Shown in pieces: positions 21,316-29,454 of a stretch of 64,000 nucleotides of DNA. Position numbers and translations under genes: made by a program. Position 1 is the stretch's first letter; each line of letters starts with the position of its first letter. This stretch comes from Methylovulum miyakonense HT12 (GTDB lineage Bacteria; Pseudomonadota; Gammaproteobacteria; Methylococcales; Methylomonadaceae): positions 4,534,187 through 4,598,186 of the forward strand of contig NZ_KB913025.1 in NCBI RefSeq assembly GCF_000384075.1, written 5' to 3'. The notes beneath the pieces are model-generated. The model had not been told where the DNA came from. It saw only the letters and a list, made by a program, of their open reading frames with translations, and searched no databases.

Positions 21316-21463
21316 GAAGGTGGAAGATTTAAATAACAACAGTTACAACGAAAGTCCGTTACAGCAATATCTTTCTAAAGGTTCTTACCGTGTGCCAGAC
21401 AACGGATTGGTACGCTGTCCGGCACCCACTGTCCAAAGCATAATTGCTATACCCGGCAGTGGG
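21276..21463 (-). ncRNA. Candidate structured 3' UTR or 3'-derived small RNA
   Basis: After the stop of the 56-aa gene the leftward transcript runs about 165 nt to the terminator and can form three consecutive hairpins: CCCACTG/CAGTGGG (21425-21431 with 21457-21463), a 10-bp stem with one G-U pair (21392-21401 with 21416-21425), and the 12-bp terminator with U8. Several stems plus a strong U-tailed terminator are typical of Hfq-bound 3' UTR small RNAs. The small-RNA role is inference; the hairpins are seen. Confidence 0.35.
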
Positions 21464-21480
21464 CAATGAAGCAAAACAGC

Positions 21481-21651
21481 CTATTTGTTATAGGCGGATG
21501 CGTTGGCGCTATCTTCAGCGATGGCTTTGGCAGTTGATTCATATTTGCCGTGTTCACTACCTTTTATGGTGACCATGACGGCAATCGCAGCCGCAACAAT
21601 GCCACCCACAATAAACCAAAAATTATCTTTTTCTTTTACTTCATTCATCAT
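21481..21651 (-). CDS. Small single-pass membrane protein, FNR-box promoter
   Basis: A 56-residue protein (MMNEVKEKDNFWFIVGG...) with one membrane helix (about residues 11-29, FWFIVGGIVAAAIAVMVTI) and a short charged, Ala/Ser-rich C-terminal tail. I do not recognise a family. GAGGAG lies 5 bp before the ATG at 21651 (8 bp before a second ATG at 21648), a strong ribosome site. A near-consensus FNR box sits 80 bp upstream, placed 41.5 bp before a plausible start site. The gene is convergent with fnr. A role in a low-oxygen respiratory or membrane complex is likely but not shown. Confidence 0.8.
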   Translation of the reverse strand: MMNEVKEKDNFWFIVGGIVAAAIAVMVTIKGSEHGKYESTAKAIAEDSANASAYNK

Positions 21652-21701
21652 GTGTTCTCCTCATCAAGATTAAAAGTTTTTTTGATTTCCGTCGACGTGG
21701 C

Positions 21702-21745
21702 AATATTTAAACAAAAAACCCCGTAAAAAAATTGAGCTGGATCAA
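21702..21745 (-). promoter_or_regulatory. FNR-dependent class II promoter
   Basis: On the minus strand TTGAT-CCAG-CTCAA (21745-21732) matches the FNR consensus TTGAT-N4-ATCAA at 9 of 10 positions. An AT-rich -10 candidate (TTAAAT/TAAATA, 21710-21704) follows; a start at 21697 would put the box centre at -41.5, the standard FNR activation position. The regulator gene lies 430 bp away. Confidence 0.7.
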
Positions 21746-21875
21746 GATTTGTGCGCTTACCCGCTAGCCCGAAACAACGCCCCCACATTGGCCGCGGACA
21801 TTCCGCTAAGCCGGACGGCCAATTAAAGCGGTTATAATCCTCCCACCTTACGTTTAACCATTCAGGAACCCCCTC

Positions 21876-23186
21876 ATGCAAGCCGACACCGTCATTCACG
21901 CCCGCTGGATCATACCTGTGGAGCCCGCCTCGGTAACCCTGGAACACCACGCGCTGGTCATCTATCAAGGCCGGATCATCGACTTGTTGCCTAGCGGGCA
22001 AGCACAGGCCCAGTATCAAGCCACTAAAACCGAACACTTGCCCGACCATGCGCTATTGCCGGGGTTCATCAATAGCCATACCCACGCCGCGATGAGTTTG
22101 TTACGGGGCATAGCCGACGATTTGCCGCTGATGGATTGGCTGCAAAACCACATTTGGCCTTTGGAACAACAATGGATGGGCGAAGAATTCGTCAAAGACG
22201 GCACGGATCTGGCGATTGCCGAAATGCTCTTAGGAGGCACCACCTGCTTCAACGACATGTATTTTTTCCCCAACATCACGGCGCAACAAGCCATCGCACA
22301 TGGCATACGCGCCAGTATCGGCCTGATTGTGTTTGATTTTCCGACAATTTGGGCGGAGAACAGCGACGCTTATATCAATAAAGCCCTCGCTTTGTATGAA
22401 GAACTGCGCGGGCAACCCTTAATCACCACAACCTTCGCACCCCACGCGCCGTACACGGTTTCTGACGCGCCTTTGCAAAAAGTGCTGGAGCTATCACAAA
22501 AACTGCAGACGCCTATCCATATCCACGTCCACGAAACCCGGCATGAAGTCGAACAAGCGCTAGCGGACAGCGGCAAACGCCCCTTGCAACGCCTACAGGA
22601 ATTGGGTTTGCTAGGCCCTGCCCTGCTCGCCGTGCACATGACGCAACTGACCGACGCCGAAATCGCTTTGCTGGCAGAAACAGGCGTACATATCGTGCAT
22701 TGCCCCGAATCGAACCTGAAACTCGCCAGCGGCTTCTGTCCGGTGGGCCAATGCTTGGCGGCGGGGATCAATGTCGCCCTAGGCACGGACGGGGCGGCAA
22801 GCAACAATGACTTGGACATGCTCGGTGAAATGCGCACGGCGGCTTTGTTGGCTAAAGCCGTTGCCGATGATGCCAGCGCCGTTCCGGCAATGGCGGCGTT
22901 GCAAATGGCGACGATCAACGGCGCCAAGGCCTTGGGCTTGGATCAGGAAATTGGCTCGTTGGTGGTCGGCAAAGCCGCTGACGTGATCGCCATTGACTTA
23001 AACCATCTGGAAACCCAGCCTGTGTATTGCCCCGTTTCACAAATCGTCTACGCCGCCAGCCGCCAACAAGTGACGAATGTTTGGGTCGCGGGCAAACACC
23101 TGCTAAAGCAACGGCAATTGACGACCTTGGATATTGCAGAATTGAAAATAAAAATAGGCAGTTGGCAACAACGGTTATCAGCCTGA
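21876..23186 (+). CDS. mtaD: 5-methylthioadenosine / S-adenosylhomocysteine deaminase, TRZ/ATZ family
   Basis: The 436-residue amidohydrolase deaminates methylthioadenosine and related adenosyl compounds. Metal and catalytic motifs are in order: FINSHTHAAM (HxH), the MDWLQNHIWPLE segment, HIHVHET, HCPESNLKLASG and LGTDGAASNNDLDM. The start (MQADTVIHARWIIPVEP) matches family members in length and sequence style, and AGGA lies a few bases upstream. It is transcribed apart from mtnA but belongs to the same methylthioadenosine salvage route. Confidence 0.88.
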   Translation: MQADTVIHARWIIPVEPASVTLEHHALVIYQGRIIDLLPSGQAQAQYQATKTEHLPDHALLPGFINSHTHAAMSLLRGIADDLPLMDWLQNHIWPLEQQWMGEEFVKDGTDLAIAEMLLGGTTCFNDMYFFPNITAQQAIAHGIRASIGLIVFDFPTIWAENSDAYINKALALYEELRGQPLITTTFAPHAPYTVSDAPLQKVLELSQKLQTPIHIHVHETRHEVEQALADSGKRPLQRLQELGLLGPALLAVHMTQLTDAEIALLAETGVHIVHCPESNLKLASGFCPVGQCLAAGINVALGTDGAASNNDLDMLGEMRTAALLAKAVADDASAVPAMAALQMATINGAKALGLDQEIGSLVVGKAADVIAIDLNHLETQPVYCPVSQIVYAASRQQVTNVWVAGKHLLKQRQLTTLDIAELKIKIGSWQQRLSA

Positions 23187-23393
23187 CAAGCGAATTTTGC
23201 AAAAAGCTATGGGGGCCTGCCAAGCAAAGGCAGGTAAAGGGATCAGTTAGCCAATCTGAATCTAATATGAACTAAAAAAGATCAATCATGAAACAATGCA
23301 TATAATTATAGTGTCATTGTAAACAATACAAACCTACCTTATATTTGAGTTGCAGTATGAATAATTTTATTAACTCAATACGAGGTTAGACTC

Positions 23394-23567
23394 ATGAATG
23401 AATTTTACAAAGACGTTTTAATCGGGGTGGTATTTGTCACTGGCTTGCTGGGCTTTGTGTCCGGTGAATTTATCATCTCATCCACGCTGTTCGCAACCGC
23501 TGCGGTTGCCAGTAATGTTAAATTGAACCATAAACGAGGCCCTGCAGAGCACCTGTCATGCGAATAG
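23394..23567 (+). CDS. Small membrane protein of unknown function
   Basis: A 57-residue protein (MNEFYKDVLIGVVFVTGLLG...) with a Gly/Val-rich membrane segment (about residues 9-40, possibly two short helices) and a basic then acidic tail. A GAGG ribosome site lies 8 bp before the ATG, and a strong intrinsic terminator follows 30 bp after the stop, so it looks like a free-standing gene. A TATAAT at 23302-23307 may be its -10. No family recognised. Confidence 0.7.
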   Translation: MNEFYKDVLIGVVFVTGLLGFVSGEFIISSTLFATAAVASNVKLNHKRGPAEHLSCE

Positions 23568-23595
23568 CCTTTTTACCGACAGGGCTTAATACAAT

Positions 23596-23640
23596 AAAGG
23601 CTTCCAGCCGTTAAACGAGTTGGAAGCCTTTTTATTTTTA
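23596..23640 (+). terminator. Intrinsic terminator after the 57-aa gene
   Basis: A perfect stem GGCTTCCA (23599-23606) / TGGAAGCC (23621-23628), extended by AAA/TTT pairing, followed by TTTTTATTTTT. It is a textbook rho-independent terminator for rightward transcription. Confidence 0.9.
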
Positions 23641-24077
23641 CACAGCCTTTGGCATCACCATTACCTTAAAACAATAATCCCAACGTCATTGCCTCCGCGC
23701 AAACCACCCAACGGCATGGCCGTCGCGCCAACTTAACCAGGCGTGCCCTTCCCAAGCGGGTACCGTAAAAACGACACCCCCCATTTATCTATCTGTGTGG
23801 CACTAGCCTTTGGCCTAATGGCCTACAATTGCTTAGCCTAATGCGGCCCGTCCAATAAGCTTTATCCCTAACAAGCCATCATCGGCACCCATACAAGAAA
23901 ATTCTGGTGATTGGCATTTGCCTGCAATTTAGGCAAATCCATTTTTATCACCAGCGATTTTCTAAATAAATGGCCAACCCTTTTCTGACCCATAAGCCCA
24001 TTGGGCGTGGTCATGGTGGCCTCCACCCCAAAGCCCGCCAGCCCCAGTTTAATCCTTAACCAGCTTATCTAATAAAA
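23641..24077. other. Noncoding region before the sulfate locus
   Basis: No gene is supported in this roughly 440-bp stretch. The notable content is a long hairpin at 23897-23962, listed separately. Base composition is more pyrimidine-rich than the neighbouring genes, and several short GGCC-type repeats occur around 23800-23860. Confidence 0.4.
23897..23962. repeat. 66-nt three-tier hairpin
   Basis: Nested perfect inverted repeats: GAAAAT/ATTTTC (23897-23902, 23957-23962), CTGGTGAT/ATCACCAG (23904-23911, 23947-23954) and ATTTGCCT/AGGCAAAT (23916-23923, 23931-23938). In total 22 paired bases are interrupted by small internal loops. It could be a REP-like element, a small RNA or part of a leader. 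No other copy was noticed in the window. Confidence 0.6.
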
Positions 24078-24098
24078 AGATATTAATATCTAATATTA
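24078..24098. promoter_or_regulatory. Candidate operator of the sulfate locus
   Basis: A perfect 14-bp palindrome AGATATTAATATCT (24078-24091) runs directly into a second, TAATATTA (24091-24098). A 13/14 copy lies in the control region of the cysB-like gene (31586-31599). LysR-type regulators bind AT-rich dyads, so the CysB-like protein is the obvious candidate; this is inference. Confidence 0.5.
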
Positions 24099-24201
24099 TC
24101 GTTTCATTATGATTAACGATTTGCTTATCCTAGTTTCCAACAAAACGGCCGTCCGTTTTATACAGACAATCAATCTGATCAAACCACATAAGATTAGCGA
24201 C

Positions 24202-24375
24202 ATGGCAACTGGAACTGACAGCAATCACCACCAAAAGCAGCGCAATGCTGATATTGCCCGTCAAATCATACACATGCTGGAAAACATACGGTATGGCTCC
24301 GTTGAAATTGTCGTCCACGACAGCAAAATCGTGCAGATTGAACGGAAAGAAAAATTGCGTCCTGATGCATTGTAG
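24202..24375 (+). CDS. YezD-like protein (DUF2292)
   Basis: A 57-residue protein whose second half reads LENIRYGSVEIVVHDSKIVQIERKEKLR, the hallmark of the small YezD/DUF2292 family that is frequently encoded with sulfate or sulfonate assimilation genes. The start at 24202 (MATGTDSN) gives the usual family length; an upstream in-frame ATG at 24109 would add 31 residues unlike the family and has no ribosome site. It opens the sulfate locus, 150 bp before the porin gene. The molecular function of the family is not known. Confidence 0.75.
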   Translation: MATGTDSNHHQKQRNADIARQIIHMLENIRYGSVEIVVHDSKIVQIERKEKLRPDAL

Positions 24376-24410
24376 ACAATCCCCCACCTAAAGCACCCAG
24401 CTTAAATCTA

Positions 24411-24505
24411 GCGGACAACCGAGGATTATTATCATGAAAATCATGAAAGTTAACAGCTTAACAAACCGGACAACCGGGCCCATAAATTAACCGGATAACC
24501 GGAAA
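24411..24505. repeat. Three copies of a CGGAyAACCG motif in the porin leader
   Basis: The 10-mer CGGACAACCG occurs at 24412 and 24467 and CGGATAACCG at 24492, the last two flanked as ACCGGACAACCGGG and CCGGATAACCGG. An 18-codon open frame (24434-24490, MKIMKVNSL...) with GAGG upstream begins between copies 1 and 2 and contains copy 2. The copies may be binding sites, RNA elements or recent duplications. Confidence 0.5.
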
Positions 24506-24523
24506 TTACCTCAAGGTGAAATT

Positions 24524-26059
24524 ATGAAAAATCAAAACCGTTTACTGCTGGCGGCGGCCATTAACGGCCTGCTGGCTGTAACCACCATAAACACTGCAAC
24601 CGCTGACGAAAAAGACCGCAGAATTGAGATGCTGGAAAAACGCCTGCGTTTGCTTGAAGAGCGGCTAAGCGTAAATCCCGGGCTTACCGCCCCCTCCAAA
24701 CCTAGCAAACCCGATCCGGTTGTCCAAGCGCTAGACCAAAAAGTAAAAATCCTCGAACGCCAAAACGAAGTCAGCAAAGAAATCGCGTTAGAAGCGGCAA
24801 AAACCGCACCCAAACTGGAAGTCAGCAGCAAAGGCGTGAGCTTCACTTCAGCGGATGGCGACAATTCCGTGCGCCTGCGCGGTTCAGTGCAATCGGATGC
24901 GCGTTTTTTTATTGATGACACCTCCACACCAAAACTGGACAACCGTTTCGACCTTAGGCAAGCGCGTATCTGGGTGGAAGGCCGTTTTTGGAAATACAAC
25001 GATTTTAAAATCATGCCTGATTTTGGTAACGGCACCACCCTATTAGCCGACGCTTATGTCGACGTGCATTATTGGAACTATGCCGCCTTGAATGTCGGCC
25101 GGCAAAAAACACCGTTGAGCCTGGAACGTTTGCAAGGCGATTCCGATGGCACGTTTTTAGAACGTGCGTACCCCACTTATCTTGCCAGCAACCGCGACAA
25201 CGGCGTCAAATTGCATGGCAGTTTCGGTGCGCCCGGACAAAAGGCCGAGTACGCCGGCCCAATTGATTTCAAGAACTTCGCCACTTATGAAGTCGGGGTG
25301 TTTAACGGCGGCGGGGACAACGGCGGTGCCGATGCCGACAAAGTGGGCGAAGACAACAAAGAAGTGGCGGGGCGTTTATGGGTGCATCCCTTCCAGAATT
25401 CCGGCATAGACGAATTGGATGGCTTAGGTGTCGGTATCGCCGCCAGCTATGACTTGCCTGATAACAACACTAACCAAGTTAAAAATCTCAGGACCGCGTT
25501 AGGCCAAAACAATATCGTCGACTACACCAAGGTGAATACCGGCGTGGGCAGTGTCGCTTCCAATGGCGACCATTACCGGATTTATCCGCAAGCCTACTGG
25601 TATTACGGCCCTTATGGCCTGATGGGCGAATATGTCTTTTCGTCGCAAAAATTGGTGGGGCTTGATGCCACCAGCAAACTCCCGGCAACACCAGAAATCC
25701 GGCAAGACAACTCGGCCTGGCAAATCCAAGCCTCTTATGTGCTGACGGGCGAAAACAACACCTTCCAAAGCGTCAAGCCACGGACGGCATTTGATCCGTT
25801 TAAAGGCCGCTGGGGCGCGTTACAGCTGGCAGGCCGTTTTAGTGAATTGACCATTGATAAGAGCACCGGGCAATTGTTGAAGTCCAGCGGGTTCATCCAC
25901 CAAGCCAGTGCCTGGGCAGTGGGTTTTAACTGGTTCCTGAACAACAACACACGCTTGATGGCGGACTATGAAGAAACCACTTTTGGCGGCGGCGCCGCAT
26001 CCGGCGCTAACCGCCCTGATGACAAGACCTTCGCCACCCGTTTGCAGCTCGTATTTTAA
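24524..26059 (+). CDS. OprP/OprO-type outer-membrane porin, probably for sulfate
   Basis: The 511-residue protein has a signal peptide (about 1-27, cleaving after a TATA-like segment near ATADEKD), an N-terminal coiled coil (RRIEMLEKRLRLLEERL) and a beta-barrel body of the phosphate-selective porin family: LRGSVQSDARFF, FDLRQARIWVEGRFWK, NVGRQKTPLSLERLQ and EYVFSSQKL. It ends in phenylalanine (ATRLQLVF), as outer-membrane proteins do. Placement between a YezD-like gene and sbp argues that it passes sulfate across the outer membrane; the family name refers to phosphate, so the substrate is inferred from context. AAGGTG precedes the ATG. Confidence 0.82.
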   Translation: MKNQNRLLLAAAINGLLAVTTINTATADEKDRRIEMLEKRLRLLEERLSVNPGLTAPSKPSKPDPVVQALDQKVKILERQNEVSKEIALEAAKTAPKLEVSSKGVSFTSADGDNSVRLRGSVQSDARFFIDDTSTPKLDNRFDLRQARIWVEGRFWKYNDFKIMPDFGNGTTLLADAYVDVHYWNYAALNVGRQKTPLSLERLQGDSDGTFLERAYPTYLASNRDNGVKLHGSFGAPGQKAEYAGPIDFKNFATYEVGVFNGGGDNGGADADKVGEDNKEVAGRLWVHPFQNSGIDELDGLGVGIAASYDLPDNNTNQVKNLRTALGQNNIVDYTKVNTGVGSVASNGDHYRIYPQAYWYYGPYGLMGEYVFSSQKLVGLDATSKLPATPEIRQDNSAWQIQASYVLTGENNTFQSVKPRTAFDPFKGRWGALQLAGRFSELTIDKSTGQLLKSSGFIHQASAWAVGFNWFLNNNTRLMADYEETTFGGGAASGANRPDDKTFATRLQLVF

Positions 26060-26114
26060 GCACTAGCCTCACGGCTATTTAATTCTTACCTCTGATTGAT
26101 TTTAAGGAAAACAC

Positions 26115-27119
26115 ATGAACTTTACATCCAAACTCAAATTGGCCGTATTGGCTGCCGGCCTGCTGGCCGGCAATGCCGCCCTGGCCGACCGGACCTTGTT
26201 GAACGTCTCCTACGACCCCACCCGCGAACTGTACCAGGACTTTAACAAAGAATTCACCCAATATTGGAAAGGAAAAACGGGCGAAACCGTCGCCATCCAA
26301 CAATCCCACGGCGGTGCCGGCAAACAGGCGCGTGCGGTGATAGACGGTTTGGACGCTGACGTGTTGACCCTGGCGATCACCTACGACATCGACAAAATCG
26401 CCGACAAAGCCAAGTTATTGCCCAAAGACTGGCAAAGCCGCTTGCCCAACAACAGCATCCCCTACACGTCCACCATCGTGTTTTTGGTACGCAAGGGCAA
26501 CCCCAAAGCCATCAAAAACTGGGATGATCTGGTGAAAGAAGGCGTGTCTGTGGTGACCCCCAACCCCAAAACCTCCGGCGGGGCGCGGTACAACTATCTG
26601 GCGGCGTGGGCGTTTGCGGAAAAACAATACGGCGGCAAAGACGCGGCCAAGGAATTCATCAAAAAACTCTACCAAAACGTACCCGTGCTGGACTCCGGCG
26701 CACGGGGCGCAACCACGACCTTCTTGCAACGCGGCATCGGCGATGTGTTGCTGGCTTGGGAAAACGAAGCGTTATTGGCGATTAAAGAAATGGGCGGCGA
26801 CCAAGTTGAAATTGTCGCGCCGCCTGCCAGCATCCTTGCCGAAACCCCTGTGGCGGTGGTCGATACTGTCGTCAACAAACGCGGCACAAAAGATTTGGCG
26901 GAAGCCTATTTGAATTATCTGTACACACCGGCCGGCCAAAAATTGGCGGCCAAACATTACTACCGCCCGATTGAACCCAAATACGCCGATGCGGCGGATA
27001 TTGCCTTATTCCCAAAACTGGAACTGTTCACCATCAAAGAGCGCTTCGGCAGCTGGGATGCGGTGCAAAAAGAGCATTTTGATGACAACGGTATTTTTGA
27101 CCAGATTTATGTGCCTTAA
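26115..27119 (+). CDS. sbp: Periplasmic sulfate-binding protein
   Basis: The 334-residue protein has a signal peptide (about 1-23, ending [14 protein letters not shown]) and the classical sulfate-binding core: [14 protein letters not shown], the [17 protein letters not shown] block that cradles sulfate, [14 protein letters not shown] and [13 protein letters not shown]. It delivers sulfate (or thiosulfate) to the CysTWA transporter encoded downstream. AAGGAAA precedes the ATG and it follows the porin by 55 bp, so the two are probably co-transcribed. Confidence 0.95.
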   Translation: MNFTSKLKLAVLAAGLLAGNAALADRTLLNVSYDPTRELYQDFNKEFTQYWKGKTGETVAIQQSHGGAGKQARAVIDGLDADVLTLAITYDIDKIADKAKLLPKDWQSRLPNNSIPYTSTIVFLVRKGNPKAIKNWDDLVKEGVSVVTPNPKTSGGARYNYLAAWAFAEKQYGGKDAAKEFIKKLYQNVPVLDSGARGATTTFLQRGIGDVLLAWENEALLAIKEMGGDQVEIVAPPASILAETPVAVVDTVVNKRGTKDLAEAYLNYLYTPAGQKLAAKHYYRPIEPKYADAADIALFPKLELFTIKERFGSWDAVQKEHFDDNGIFDQIYVP

Positions 27120-27127
27120 ATAAAAGC

Positions 27128-27210
27128 AATTTGTCCACGAACGGCACGAAAAATCACGAAATTTCAGCCTACATTTTTTTCGTGCATTTCGTGCATTTCG
27201 TGGACGAATT
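27128..27210. repeat. Inverted-repeat element, copy 1 (sbp-cysT gap)
   Basis: The left arm AATTTGTCCACGAA is followed by two more CACGAA units at 9-bp steps. The right arm mirrors this with three TTCGTG units and ends TTCGTGGACGAATT, so the outer 14 bp match at 13. The 83-bp element can fold into one long hairpin. Copies 2 and 3 fill the next two gaps of the same operon. Confidence 0.85.
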
Positions 27211-27305
27211 TTTTATCTTGAGCTAGTGGATTTTTAACCCCGTTCCGGCATCCTGAAACAGCGTCAAGCCTCCCCTAACCTGACCACAAAACCGAAGGTT
27301 AAACC

Positions 27306-28133
27306 ATGAGAAAAAGTTACATCATGCCGGGCTTTAAGCCCACATTAGGATTTACGCTGGCGTATTTAGGCCTAATTGTGCTGATCCCCTTAAGCACCCT
27401 ATTTTTCAAAAGCCTGGAACTCGGTGTCGAGGATTTTTTTAATATCATCACCCAAAAGCGGGTGGTGGCCTCTTTCCGGGTCAGTTTCACCACCTCGCTG
27501 ATCGCCGCGAGCGTCGCCAGTTTTTTTGGCTTTATCATTGCCTGGGCGTTTGTGCGTTACTCCTTCCCAGGCAAACGTCTGTTTGATGCACTGATAGATT
27601 TGCCGTTCGCCTTGCCAACGGCGGTGGCCGGTATCGTGTTGGCGACGATTTACCAACCCAATGGCCTGATCGGGCAATGGCTGATGCAGGGCTTCGGCGT
27701 GCAGGTCGCCTACAAGCCTTTAGGTATCGTCGTGGCGTTGATTTTTATCAGTTTGCCGTTTGTCGTGCGCACCGTGGAACCGGTGTTGCAGGAATTTGAC
27801 TCCTCTATGGAAGAAGCGGCGGCCAGTTTGGGGGCGACACGCTTGCAGGTGTTTATCAAAATCATTTTCCCGAACCTCCTACCCGCCCTGCTGACGGGCT
27901 TCGCACTGGCGTTTGCACGGGGTATCGGCGAATACGGTTCGGTCATTTTCATTGCCGGCAACCTGCCTTACGTTTCTGAAATTGTCCCGTTGATGATCGT
28001 CACCAAACTGGAGCAATACGATATTCCTGGAGCCACCGCGATTGCGCTGACCATGCTGGTGATTTCTTTCCTCATGCTGCTGGTCATCAATTTATTGCAG
28101 CTTTGGGTACGCAAACGTTCCGGACAACTTTGA
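27306..28133 (+). CDS. cysT: Sulfate ABC transporter permease CysT
   Basis: The 275-residue inner-membrane protein has six membrane helices and the EAA loop that contacts the ATPase (EEAAASLGATRLQVFIKIIFPN in part: EEAAASLGATRLQVF). The conserved FALPTAVAGIVLATIY and FARGIGEYGSVIFIAGNLP stretches identify CysT rather than the molybdate permease ModB. It forms the channel with CysW. It starts 186 bp after sbp, with a repeat element between. Confidence 0.95.
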   Translation: MRKSYIMPGFKPTLGFTLAYLGLIVLIPLSTLFFKSLELGVEDFFNIITQKRVVASFRVSFTTSLIAASVASFFGFIIAWAFVRYSFPGKRLFDALIDLPFALPTAVAGIVLATIYQPNGLIGQWLMQGFGVQVAYKPLGIVVALIFISLPFVVRTVEPVLQEFDSSMEEAAASLGATRLQVFIKIIFPNLLPALLTGFALAFARGIGEYGSVIFIAGNLPYVSEIVPLMIVTKLEQYDIPGATAIALTMLVISFLMLLVINLLQLWVRKRSGQL

Positions 28134-28141
28134 AAAAATGA

Positions 28142-28271
28142 TGTCCACGAAAAGCACGAAAAGCAATTTTCGGTTTAACCATTACCAACAACAGTTAATT
28201 TTTTTGTATTTTCTAAGCAACCAATTATTTTACAAACAAAATTTTCGTGCTTTTCGTGTCTTTCGTGGACA
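28142..28271. repeat. Inverted-repeat element, copy 2 (cysT-cysW gap)
   Basis: TGTCCACGAAAAGCACGAAAA opens at 28142 (given in part: TGTCCACGAAAAGCACGA) and the mirrored TTCGTG repeats close at 28271 with TTCGTGGACA. The 130-bp element has the same arms as copy 1 but a longer AT-rich centre. Confidence 0.85.
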
Positions 28272-28302
28272 ATTTTCAACCTTAAATTAAGGGAATAAGA
28301 CT

Positions 28303-29151
28303 ATGAATGCCGTCACCCACACCCAAACCATCACGAAACGCGCCTTACACGACCCGGCTTGGCTTAAATGGACTATCATCGCCATTGCCCTAGGTTTCAT
28401 CCTGTTATTTTTATGCCTGCCGTTATGGATAGTCATCACGGAAGCTTTTGCCAAAGGCTGGAGCGCTTACTGGTCAGCATTGGGGCAACCGGACGCGCAA
28501 GCCGCGCTACGCCTCACCTTGCTCACCGCGCTGATCACGGTACCGCTTAACACTTTGTTGGGCCTTTGTGCTGCGTGGGCCATCACGCGTTTTGAATTTA
28601 CCGGCAAAAGCCTGTTGACGACCTTGATTGACTTGCCGTTTTCGGTGTCGCCCGTCATTTCCGGCTTGATTTTCGTGCTGCTGTTTGGCGCCCAAGGTTG
28701 GTTTGGCCCTTGGCTGTCTGACCATGACCTAAAGATCATTTTCGCCGTCCCCGGCATTGTCCTAGCGACCCTATTCATCACCTTCCCGTTTGTCGCCCGC
28801 GAGCTGATCCCGCTCATGCAGGAGATGGGCAGCGAAGAAGAGGAAGCCGCCTTGTCCTTAGGCGCGAACGGTTGGCAAATGTTTTTCCAAATCACCTTGC
28901 CGAACATCAAATGGGCCTTGCTGTATGGCGTGTTGCTTTGTAATGCGCGGGCCATGGGTGAATTTGGCGCGGTGTCGGTGGTGTCCGGCCACATCCGTGG
29001 TATGACCAACACCCTGCCCTTGCATGTTGAGGTCAGTTACAACGAATACGATTTTGTCGGCGCGTTCGCCAGCGCCTCGATTTTGGCGGGCTTGGCGATT
29101 GTCACGCTGGTTTTGAAATCGGTTTTGGAATGGCGGCAAGGCAAGCATTGA
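28303..29151 (+). CDS. cysW: Sulfate ABC transporter permease CysW
   Basis: The 282-residue partner permease has six membrane helices, the [19 protein letters not shown] segment, the EAA loop [19 protein letters not shown] and the family signature [20 protein letters not shown]. It pairs with CysT in the sulfate/thiosulfate importer. GGGAATAAG lies before the ATG. Repeat elements lie on both sides of the gene. Confidence 0.95.
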   Translation: MNAVTHTQTITKRALHDPAWLKWTIIAIALGFILLFLCLPLWIVITEAFAKGWSAYWSALGQPDAQAALRLTLLTALITVPLNTLLGLCAAWAITRFEFTGKSLLTTLIDLPFSVSPVISGLIFVLLFGAQGWFGPWLSDHDLKIIFAVPGIVLATLFITFPFVARELIPLMQEMGSEEEEAALSLGANGWQMFFQITLPNIKWALLYGVLLCNARAMGEFGAVSVVSGHIRGMTNTLPLHVEVSYNEYDFVGAFASASILAGLAIVTLVLKSVLEWRQGKH

Positions 29152-29168
29152 TGGCTGATACTGACGGC

Positions 29169-29377
29169 TTGTCCACGAAAAACACAAAAACCACGAAAAA
29201 AGCCAATTTATAGCCCTATGTTGCGGTGTTGCATGATTTATGGGATTGGGCCGGAACGGTTTTTTAACCCGTTCCGTAACGTTTTGGGCACGTATAGGGA
29301 TGTTGAAATATTAAGGGTCTGGATACCCTGTTCCGCTCACAGAAAAAGCCAAAACTTTTCATGCCTTTCGTGGACGA
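29169..29377. repeat. Inverted-repeat element, copy 3 (cysW-cysA gap), degenerate
   Basis: The left arm TTGTCCACGAAAAACAC (29169-) and right arm CCTTTCGTGGACGA (to 29377) match copies 1 and 2, with decay in the inner units (TTTTCATGCC). The 209-bp element contains a further hairpin CGGAACGG/CCGTTCCG (29252-29259, 29269-29276). It occupies most of the 303-bp gap. Confidence 0.7.
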
Positions 29378-29454
29378 TCACCTAATTTTTAAACTACCCA
29401 AAAAACCTTCCAGGTCTTGAAAAACCGATAAGATTTACATTGCGAGGACACACC

